Of a DNA stretch of 5,669 nucleotides, positions 1-5,150 are shown piece after piece. This DNA is from DAISJD01 sp036821645 (GTDB taxonomy: Bacteria; Pseudomonadota; Alphaproteobacteria; ATCC43930; CGMCC-115725). The stretch lies in NCBI GenBank assembly GCA_036821645.1, contig DAISJD010000168.1:1-5669 (forward strand), in the 5' to 3' direction. The notes beneath the pieces were generated by a model. That model saw nothing but the letters and a program-made list of their open reading frames with translations. It was not told the origin of the DNA and ran no database searches. Each line of letters starts with the position of its first letter. The first letter of the stretch is position 1. A program made the translations under genes and the position numbers.

Positions 1-621
1 GGGGTCGATCCCCGGCTGGTCAATCAATTGGCGGCCTTGCCGGAAACCGCCGACGAATTGCGGGCGATCGCGGGCAGTTTGCGGGCACCGACCGATGGGC
101 TGTTGCTGGGGTCTGGGGCGACGCGCCGATCCGTGCTGGCGACCTCTATGGCCGATTATCGGGTCGTGGCCTTTGCGACCCACGGTCTCATTGCCGGGGA
201 ATTGAAAGGGTTGGCGGAACCGGCCCTCGTGCTCACCCCCGATCAGGGTGATGATGGGTTGCTGCGCGCCTCCGATATTGCCCAGATGCGGTTCAACGCC
301 GATTGGGTCGTGTTGTCGGCCTGTAATACGGCGGCGGGGGACGGGTCCGTCGGTTCGGAAGGGTTGACAGGGCTTGCCAAGGCGTTTTTCTACGCGGGAA
401 GCCGGGCGCTGCTCGTCTCGCACTGGCCGGTGAATTCCGGTGCTTCGGTCAAACTGACCACGGTCGCGGTCGAAACCGTGACGGCCAACCCGACCTTGGG
501 CAAAGCGGAGGCCCTGGAACAGGCGATGCTGCGCCTGATGAACGACCCGGAAGGGTTCTATGCCCACCCGATGATGTGGGCCCCGTTTGTGGTGGTGGGC
601 GAAGGTGGGGTGGTGCGGTGA
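1..621 (+). CDS. CHAT-domain (caspase-like) protein, C-terminal part; 5' end outside the window
   Basis: The reading frame is open from base 1 to TGA at 619-621 and gives 206 residues of a larger protein. The segment matches the C-terminal CHAT domain, a caspase/separase-fold cysteine protease module usually placed after TPR repeats or other regulatory domains. Counting from base 1, the putative catalytic His is H61 in FATHGL and the nucleophile is C108 in LSACNTAAG. Other CHAT hallmarks follow: GLTGLAKAFFYAGSRALLVS (121-140), HWPV (141-144) and the terminal AHPMMWAPFVVVG (188-200). Both dyad residues are kept, so activity is plausible. A TTG at 28-30 could be read as a start, but the frame stays open upstream and the domain is incomplete there, so this is a truncated view of a longer gene. 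It runs convergently to the exported-protein gene. The CHAT assignment is secure; the substrate and N-terminal partner domains are not visible. Confidence 0.9.
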   Translation, partial: GVDPRLVNQLAALPETADELRAIAGSLRAPTDGLLLGSGATRRSVLATSMADYRVVAFATHGLIAGELKGLAEPALVLTPDQGDDGLLRASDIAQMRFNADWVVLSACNTAAGDGSVGSEGLTGLAKAFFYAGSRALLVSHWPVNSGASVKLTTVAVETVTANPTLGKAEALEQAMLRLMNDPEGFYAHPMMWAPFVVVGEGGVVR

Positions 622-686
622 GCCGCCTCAGCCTCGCGATCCCCCCGATCTCCCCACCCCCTGTGATCGATCCGGCCTCGGTGCCT

Positions 687-732
687 AAAAAAAACCCGGC
701 AGGCGACGGGATGAAACCAGTCGCCTGCCGGG
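687..732 (-). terminator. Rho-independent terminator of the - strand exported-protein gene
   Basis: A perfect 13-bp inverted repeat, CCCGGCAGGCGAC (695-707) and GTCGCCTGCCGGG (720-732), encloses a 12-base loop. Eight A residues (687-694) lie on its left side and read as a run of U in - strand RNA directly after the stem. The order is therefore right for a transcript coming from the - strand gene that stops at 804. On the + strand no T-run follows the stem, so it should not be an efficient intrinsic terminator for the CHAT gene. Confidence 0.93.
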
Positions 733-771
733 CGTGTCGGATTTGTGCGTGCCGGACGATGCCCAGATGAT

Positions 772-794
772 GCCCGAAGGATGCTTCGTCGGGC
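772..794 (-). other. Second small hairpin between stop codon and terminator
   Basis: GCCCGA (772-777) and TCGGGC (789-794) form a 6-bp inverted repeat with an 11-base loop. An alternative pairing inside it is CGAAG (775-779) with CTTCG (784-788). It lies just after the stop codon of the - strand gene and before its terminator. No T-run adjoins it. It may protect the 3' end of the mRNA or be incidental. Confidence 0.4.
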
Positions 795-803
795 TTGCGT
801 CGT

Positions 804-1535
804 TTAGTTCTTCAGGGTCTTCAACAGGGCGAGCGCCTGATTGTCGCAATGCTGTTCGAGCAACCACGCCACCGTGACCCGGTCGAGCGGCACGCCGTCG
901 GGGATCATGTGCAGGGTGATGGTCGTGCTGCCTTCCGGGCGGACGATCTTATATTGGGCACCGTCGGCGCTGCGCAGCGTATCGGGCAAGGGGGCCCGTG
1001 CGCTGCCGACGGGGAAGGCGACTTCCGTCGGCTTCAAGGCGGCGGTCACCGGTTGAAACGTGACGGCTTCGGCCTGATTGGTCTTGGGCCGCCAGACATC
1101 GTAATCCACGGCCTGATGGATGCAGACATCCCCTGCCTTGCTGGTATCGAGCAGCCAGGGATCGGATTCGGGGCCGGCGGCGGCCCCGGCGCGCACGACT
1201 CCGGGGGTCGAGGTTTCGATCTTGGCGCGGCTCACCAACGGGGCCAGCACGTCGGTCATGCTGCCGGTTTTGGCCTCGGCGGCTTTTTGCGGGGAACCGT
1301 CGAACGGGCCTTTGAGCGAAATCAATTTGCCATCGGCGGTCACGAGGGTGACGCTTTGGCCTTCATCCAGTTTCAGCGGGCTTGCAAAGGCCAGTTTTTC
1401 ACCGGGCTTTAGGGCAACACCCATCGCCTTCAACACGACGAGCGGGGCCTCGTCGGCCTTGAGTGCAACGGGGCTTGCGGTCAGGGCGAAACCAAGGGCC
1501 AAGGCGGCGGTGGCGGTACGCAACGAAACGGTCAT
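804..1535 (-). CDS. Exported protein with FecR-like domain, function unknown
   Basis: A 243-residue protein. The start chosen is ATG at 1535-1533, preceded by GAGGA at 1544-1540, because it places a signal peptide at the N-terminus: basic start MTVSLR, hydrophobic core ATAALALGFALTA, and a likely cleavage after A27 before DEAPLVVLK. The mature part begins with a small beta-rich section (about 30-80: GVALKPGEKLAF, then SVTLVTADGKLISLKGPFDG) that resembles FecR-like or SH3-like modules of envelope proteins. Two cysteines remain in the mature chain, C138 (DVCIHQ) and C230 (EQHCDNQ), and could form a periplasmic disulfide. The end, WLLEQHCDNQALALLKTLKN, looks amphipathic and helical. No catalytic motif, lipobox or C-terminal membrane anchor is seen. 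The gene is monocistronic here, has its own terminator at 687-732, and is convergent with the CHAT gene. From memory, similar exported proteins occur near CHAT or cyclase genes in Rhodospirillales, but this was not checked. The CDS and export are well supported; the role is unknown. Confidence 0.85.
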   Translation of the reverse strand: MTVSLRTATAALALGFALTASPVALKADEAPLVVLKAMGVALKPGEKLAFASPLKLDEGQSVTLVTADGKLISLKGPFDGSPQKAAEAKTGSMTDVLAPLVSRAKIETSTPGVVRAGAAAGPESDPWLLDTSKAGDVCIHQAVDYDVWRPKTNQAEAVTFQPVTAALKPTEVAFPVGSARAPLPDTLRSADGAQYKIVRPEGSTTITLHMIPDGVPLDRVTVAWLLEQHCDNQALALLKTLKN

Positions 1536-1538
1536 GAT

Positions 1539-1544
1539 TTCCTC
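1539..1544 (-). promoter_or_regulatory. Ribosome binding site deciding the start of the exported-protein gene
   Basis: On the - strand GAGGAA (1544-1539) lies a few bases before the ATG at 1535. The same frame stays open upstream to about 1601, but that extension would bury the signal peptide behind a charged segment. The Shine-Dalgarno match and the signal peptide together favour 1535. Confidence 0.75.
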
Positions 1545-1783
1545 GACATCAGGGATGACCAGAGTCCGCCGGATAACGATTCGTGCGCGAAGGCACGACA
1601 AGGCGACGGAACTTTTGGTTGTTCAAAACGGTCATAAGCTACGGCTTTAAGGCGAGACATTATCAGACTTCGCGTCAAGGTCAATGCGGTCCTTCGTCGC
1701 TTCGGCCAGAAGTTTTCAGGTATCCATGTATGGTGCAAAGCCTACGCGGCAGATCATCCCACTTTTCTCTACAAAGAAGCGTC

Positions 1784-1804
1784 GATGATTGATGAATGAT
1801 GTGA
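1784..1804. repeat. Three imperfect 7-bp tandem units (GATGATT, GATGAAT, GATGTGA)
   Basis: Three consecutive heptamers share GATG and differ at the last three positions. They lie about 100 bp before the radical SAM start, in the AT-richer part of the divergent region and just upstream of the best + strand promoter candidate. A repeated 7-bp unit could be a regulator binding array, but chance in a low-complexity stretch is not excluded. Confidence 0.45.
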
Positions 1805-1815
1805 ACCGATTGGTT
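1804..1815. promoter_or_regulatory. Possible operator half-sites AACC-N4-GGTT
   Basis: AACC (1804-1807) and GGTT (1812-1815) form a short inverted repeat around GATT. It adjoins the 7-bp repeat units and sits upstream of the candidate -35. Its size suits a dimeric regulator, but four-base arms are weak evidence. Confidence 0.25.
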
Positions 1816-1903
1816 AAGATGCTCTTGAATATGGAGCAACTATGAAGAGAATAATTTTTGTGCAGCGCCAAAATACGGCGATCGAGCGACAGAGAGGGAA
1901 CGC

Positions 1904-2842
1904 ATGGCCGATCTGACGCTCAATCCTGGAAAATTCCGCGATCCGGCCCTGACCATGGCCGGAAAACCGCGGGCGACGGTCGCTTTGACGGCACTTGAAA
2001 CCCTGTGGATCAATACCGGCACGCTGTGCAATCTCACCTGCGCCCATTGTTACATCGACTCGAGCCCGCACAACGATCGGCTGGTCTATCTGCGGTTGGG
2101 TGCCTTCCAGCCTTATTTGGCCGAGATCCGCCGGGATGGGTGGCCGGTGCGCCAGATCGCCTTTACCGGGGGGGAACCGTTTCTCAATCCCGACCTCATC
2201 GCGATGGCGACCGTTTCGCTTGAAGCCGGGTTTTCAGTCCTGATCCTGACCAATGCCATGGTGCCGATGCAGCACCGGCGGGCCGATCTCTTGGCGCTCC
2301 GCGCACGTTACGGGGCGGCCCTCAGTCTGCGGGTGTCGGTCGATCATGCCGATCCCGCGCGCCATGAGGCCGAACGTGGGCCAGGCACTTGGCAGGCGAT
2401 GCGCACGGGGTTGCGCTGGCTTGCGGATGCCGGATTTTCCCTCGCCGTTGCGGCCCGGACTGGCTCCGGGGAATCCGAGGCGGCGATCCGCGCGGATTTT
2501 GCCCGCTGGTTTGCCGAGGAAGGCTTGCCGCTCGATGCGGCCGACCCGGCCCAACTCGTGATTTTTCCGGAAATGGACGCGACAAAAGACGTCCCGGAGA
2601 TCAGTACCGAATGCTGGGATCTGTTGGGGCGCAGTCCCGACAGTGTCATGTGCGCCAAAACCCGCATGGTGGTGCACCGCAAGGGGGCGGATCGACCCGT
2701 GCTTGTCGCGTGTCCCTTGCTCGCCTATGATCCCGCCTTCGAAATGGGACGCACCCTTGCCGAGGCGGCCCGGCCTGTGGCCTTGAACCATCCCCATTGC
2801 GCCTCGTTTTGCGTGTTGGGCGGGGCGGCGTGCAGTCGGTAG
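1904..2842 (+). CDS. Radical SAM protein, MoaA/SPASM-like, with Cys-rich C-terminus
   Basis: A 312-residue cytosolic enzyme of the radical SAM superfamily, which uses a [4Fe-4S] cluster and S-adenosylmethionine to make a 5'-deoxyadenosyl radical. The cluster motif is CX3CX2C: C42, C46 and C49 in GTLCNLTCAHCYIDSSP. The SAM-binding GGEP follows at 89-92 (FTGGEPFLNPD), and LTNAMVPM (115-122) and RVSVDH (143-148) match later barrel strands. The C-terminal part has six more cysteines: C237, C250, C270, and C299/C303/C310 (CX3CX6C in the last 14 residues). These could bind an auxiliary Fe-S cluster as SPASM or twitch domains do, though the spacing is not the classical SPASM pattern. The ATG at 1904 is preceded by AGAGGG (1893-1898). 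The gene leads an operon with an ABC importer, suggesting that it acts on the imported compound or is needed for its use. The superfamily call is secure; the reaction is unknown. Confidence 0.92.
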   Translation: MADLTLNPGKFRDPALTMAGKPRATVALTALETLWINTGTLCNLTCAHCYIDSSPHNDRLVYLRLGAFQPYLAEIRRDGWPVRQIAFTGGEPFLNPDLIAMATVSLEAGFSVLILTNAMVPMQHRRADLLALRARYGAALSLRVSVDHADPARHEAERGPGTWQAMRTGLRWLADAGFSLAVAARTGSGESEAAIRADFARWFAEEGLPLDAADPAQLVIFPEMDATKDVPEISTECWDLLGRSPDSVMCAKTRMVVHRKGADRPVLVACPLLAYDPAFEMGRTLAEAARPVALNHPHCASFCVLGGAACSR

Positions 2843-2845
2843 CCA

Positions 2846-2889
2846 GTGTTGGTCTTGATCTGTGCTGGTCTTGATCGGTGGTGTTTTGA
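2846..2889 (+). repeat. 16-bp tandem repeat before the solute-binding protein gene
   Basis: GTGTTGGTCTTGATC (2846-2860) and GTGCTGGTCTTGATC (2862-2876) agree at 14 of 15 bases with a period of 16. A third, decayed copy in the same phase, GTGGTGTTTTGAA (2878-2890), keeps about 10 of its first 14 bases and runs into the ribosome binding site of the next gene. The array fills most of the 62-bp gap between the radical SAM stop and the ATG at 2905. It could be a slippage product or a repeated regulatory site. Confidence 0.75.
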
Positions 2890-2904
2890 AAGGAAGAGGG
2901 CGCC

Positions 2905-4062
2905 ATGGGTGATAGCGGTCTTTTGACGCGCCGGACCGTGCTGTCCGGTCTCGGTCTTGCGGCCTTGGGCGGCGTCGGTGCGGCGAGCCTGCTGGGGGGC
3001 GGCCCGAACGCGGCCGAGACGGGGCCTGGGGCAAAGCCGTTCGCGGGGCAAACCTTGCGCCTCTTCATCTATGCCGGGGCTTGGGAACGGGTGACGAAAG
3101 CCGCTTTCGTCCCTCAATTCGAAGCGATGACCGGGGCGAAGGTGGTGGCCGATCCCGGATGGTGGGACGGGATCGCCAAATTGAAGGCCTCGCCCAAGGA
3201 TGCCCCCTGCTACGATCTGATGCTGACCGATGCCACGCAAGGCTTTCCGGGGATCAAAGAGGGGCTGTTCCAAACCTTCAAACCCGACGATGTGCCGAAC
3301 CATCGCCTGCTCGCCCCGTCGGTTTTGCGCAATTGGGTGTTCGAGCAGGGCTATGGGGTGACATTTCCCGATTCCGTCATGAGCCTCGTCTGGAACAAGG
3401 CGCTGCTCGGGTTTCAGCCGGCGGCTTGGTCCGATCTCTTGCACCCCGACCCTGCCAGCCGGATCGGGCTTTATGGGTCGTTTTACATGTCGCTTTTCAC
3501 CTTTGCCGCCTTGAAAGTGGCGGAGGCGGGCCATCCTGGTACTGCCCATCAGGCGATGGCGACCGATCTTAGAGGGGTGTTGGATTATGCCAAGCGCACG
3601 CGCGATCGGATCGCCTATTGGTGGCCGACGGCCCCGGATATGGTCGCGAACCTCGTGCAGGAAAACGTGACGATCGGCAATCTGTCGAGCAGTGCGGCCT
3701 TGGGCCTGTTGCGCGAAAAACCCACCTTCGCCGGGATCGCGCCTGCCGCCGATCGGGCGGCGACGCAGCTCATGTGGGTGGTGCCGGACCGGGCACGGGC
3801 GCGCGATCTCGCCCTGGCCGCGATGAATTTCTGGATCGGACCCGTGATGCAGGAGGCGTTGGGTCGCAACGGCAATATGACGGCGATCCCGGCGATTGCG
3901 GCCAAGGTTGCGGCGGCCGATCCGGTTTGGGGCCGCGTCTATCCGACCGACGAAGGCGGTATCGATACCATCCCCTATTACCCCTATGACGCCTATCTTG
4001 GGGCTTGGGATGAGATTACCCAGGTTTGGGATCGGGAGATTTTGCGCAAGAAGGCGGCATGA
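2905..4062 (+). CDS. Tat-exported ABC transporter solute-binding protein
   Basis: A 385-residue periplasmic binding protein that should capture a small molecule and deliver it to the ATPase/permease encoded downstream. The N-terminus carries a twin-arginine signal, TRRTVLSG (R9, R10), followed by a hydrophobic Gly/Ala-rich core to about residue 32, so export in folded form by Tat is likely. The mature chain starts around LRLFIYAGAW (51-60). It has the layout of type-II binding proteins of the PotD/FbpA/ThiB group: FVPQFEAMTGAKV (68-80), a Tyr-Asp-Leu strand (103-105), EQGYGVTFPDSVMSLVWNK (147-165) in the hinge region, and NGNMTAIPAI (322-331) late. Many aromatic residues (WW at 86-87, YWW at 238-240, YYPYDAY at 358-364) could line the pocket. 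The ATG at 2905 follows AGGAAGAGGG (2891-2900). The stop overlaps the ATPase start by 4 bp. The substrate (polyamine, thiamine-like, ferric ion or another) cannot be told from sequence. Confidence 0.9.
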   Translation: MGDSGLLTRRTVLSGLGLAALGGVGAASLLGGGPNAAETGPGAKPFAGQTLRLFIYAGAWERVTKAAFVPQFEAMTGAKVVADPGWWDGIAKLKASPKDAPCYDLMLTDATQGFPGIKEGLFQTFKPDDVPNHRLLAPSVLRNWVFEQGYGVTFPDSVMSLVWNKALLGFQPAAWSDLLHPDPASRIGLYGSFYMSLFTFAALKVAEAGHPGTAHQAMATDLRGVLDYAKRTRDRIAYWWPTAPDMVANLVQENVTIGNLSSSAALGLLREKPTFAGIAPAADRAATQLMWVVPDRARARDLALAAMNFWIGPVMQEALGRNGNMTAIPAIAAKVAAADPVWGRVYPTDEGGIDTIPYYPYDAYLGAWDEITQVWDREILRKKAA

Positions 4063-5150
4063 CCGGCGGGGCCGCCCTCGATCTCGTCGGGGTGACCCGG
4101 CGCTTTTCCGGGACGAGCGGGGTCTGGCCCTGCGATCTTGCCATCGCGGCGGGGGAATTTTTTTGTCTTCTGGGCCCATCGGGTAGCGGCAAGACCACGC
4201 TGCTGCGCTTGATCGGGGGATATCTTGCCCCGGATGCCGGGACGATCCGGTTGGGTGGGGCGGATATCACGGCGGTCTCGTTGGAACGACGCCGGATCGG
4301 CATGGTGTTTCAGAATTTCGCCCTGTTTCCCCATCTGTCGGCGGCGGCGAACGTGGCCTTCGGTCTCGAAGCGCGTCGCACGCCCCAAGCCCTGATCAAG
4401 GACCGGGTGGCGGCGATGCTAACCCTGGTCGGCCTGCCCGCCCCGCGTTGGGGGGCGAAACCGGCCGCCCTCTCTGGGGGGGAGCAGCAGCGCGTGGCCC
4501 TGGCTCGCGCCCTCGTCTTGGAGCCCGCCTTGTTGTTGCTCGACGAGCCGCTTTCCAGTCTGGATCGGATGCTGCGTCAGGATTTGCGCACGGAACTGCG
4601 GGCCTTGCAGCAACGAACGGGGGTTGCCGCCCTGATGGTGACCCACGATCCCGACGATGCGCTGACGGTGGCGGACCGGATCGGCATCATGCGCGCGGGG
4701 TCTCTGGTGCAGGTCGGCACGCCCGAGACCCTGTACGAGCGACCGGACCATGCCTTCGTCGCCCGCCTGATGGGCGATGCCAATATCCTGACCGTGACGG
4801 GGGTCGATGAGGCTGGGCCCTCACTCTTGGCGGGCTGGCGCGTGCCGGTCCGGGTGCGGGGAGATCTCAAGGTGGGGGATGGCGTGCTGATCCGCCCGGA
4901 ATGGCTCTGCCTTGCGGACGGACCGGCACCCGATGCGGTGTGCGCCGTGGTACGGTCCGTGCGGCATGGCGGCCCGGATCAGCAGATCTTCCTCGACCCC
5001 ATCCCGGACGGCATGTCAGAACCCGCCGCCCCGCCGCCGCCCCTGCACCTGCGGCGGCGGGGCGGCGGGGCGAATGTCGCCGTGGGCGATCGCGTGTTCG
5101 TGCGGTGCGATCGGCCGGTTCAGGCGATCGCCGTGGACCGGCCGTTATGA
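4059..5150 (+). CDS. ABC transporter ATP-binding protein (PotA/FbpC-like)
   Basis: A 363-residue ATPase that powers the importer on the cytoplasmic side of the membrane. All motifs are intact: Walker A GPSGSGKT (39-46), Q-loop Q85 in FQN, signature LSGGEQQR (138-145), Walker B LLLLDEP (158-164), D-loop SSLD (166-169) and H196 in VTHD. A C-terminal TOBE-like regulatory domain follows from about 240. The motif after the H-loop is DPDDAL rather than the usual DQEEAL. The start is ATG at 4059, overlapping the previous stop as ATGA; the frame is open further upstream, but the motif spacing and a nearby AGAAGG favour 4059. Inside the TOBE region, residues 322-337 are encoded by a perfect GC-only inverted repeat and read as Pro-rich then Arg/Gly-rich sequence, which looks like an insertion. 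The function is clear at family level; the substrate is not. Confidence 0.94.
   Translation: MTGGAALDLVGVTRRFSGTSGVWPCDLAIAAGEFFCLLGPSGSGKTTLLRLIGGYLAPDAGTIRLGGADITAVSLERRRIGMVFQNFALFPHLSAAANVAFGLEARRTPQALIKDRVAAMLTLVGLPAPRWGAKPAALSGGEQQRVALARALVLEPALLLLDEPLSSLDRMLRQDLRTELRALQQRTGVAALMVTHDPDDALTVADRIGIMRAGSLVQVGTPETLYERPDHAFVARLMGDANILTVTGVDEAGPSLLAGWRVPVRVRGDLKVGDGVLIRPEWLCLADGPAPDAVCAVVRSVRHGGPDQQIFLDPIPDGMSEPAAPPPPLHLRRRGGGANVAVGDRVFVRCDRPVQAIAVDRPL
5022..5069. repeat. Perfect 19-bp inverted repeat inside the ATPase gene
   Basis: CCCGCCGCCCCGCCGCCGC (5022-5040) is the exact reverse complement of 5051-5069, with a 10-base loop CCCTGCACCT. Both arms are pure G/C. The element is 48 bp, starts at codon position 1, and so encodes exactly 16 residues: P-A-A-P-P-P-P-L-H-L-R-R-R-G-G-G. 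No T-run follows, so it is not a normal intrinsic terminator. In mRNA it would form a very stable hairpin about 80 bases before the permease start. Confidence 0.9.

Larger units (their letters stand above)
1536..1903. promoter_or_regulatory. Divergent intergenic region with start signals for both directions
   Basis: These 368 bases separate the divergent exported-protein gene and the radical SAM operon. No convincing gene is seen inside. The stretch from about 1735 to 1875 is clearly richer in A/T than the coding DNA around it, as expected for promoters. For the + strand, the best -10-like match is AATAAT (1850-1855) with TTGAAT (1825-1830) upstream, but the 19-base spacing is long. For the - strand, GATAAT (complement of 1659-1664) is a fair -10 match and TTGACC (complement of 1679-1684) a fair -35, but they are only 14 bases apart. 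A 6-bp hairpin, TCGTGC (1581-1586) with GCACGA (1593-1598), lies in the leader of the - strand gene. That promoters are present follows from the layout; the exact elements are weak guesses. Confidence 0.5.

Noticed and set aside
64..71. GCGATCGC octamers here and near 5087 and 5124, resembling cyanobacterial HIP1
   Set aside because: Only a few copies in GC-rich coding DNA, and the gene content does not suggest a cyanobacterium.
795..1412. Open frame of 205 codons on the + strand opposite the exported-protein gene
   Set aside because: The product is Gly/Arg/His-rich low-quality sequence, while the opposite strand has a signal peptide, a ribosome binding site and a terminator in the right place.
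1536..1601. Upstream extension of the exported-protein gene by 22 codons
   Set aside because: It would place charged residues in front of the signal peptide, and the ribosome binding site fits the ATG at 1535.
1724..1733. CCAT-GT-ATGG short inverted repeat
   Set aside because: Four-base arms with no extension; likely chance.
4026..4058. Upstream start for the ATPase, 11 codons earlier
   Set aside because: It would overlap the binding-protein gene by 37 bases; the ATG at 4059 gives the usual ATGA overlap and a normal N-terminal length before Walker A.
2725..4179. Open frame of 484 codons on the - strand opposite the binding-protein gene
   Set aside because: It lies antisense to a gene with a Tat signal and clear family features, its product is rich in Arg, Pro, Gly and His with no recognisable domain, and long antisense frames are common in GC-rich DNA.
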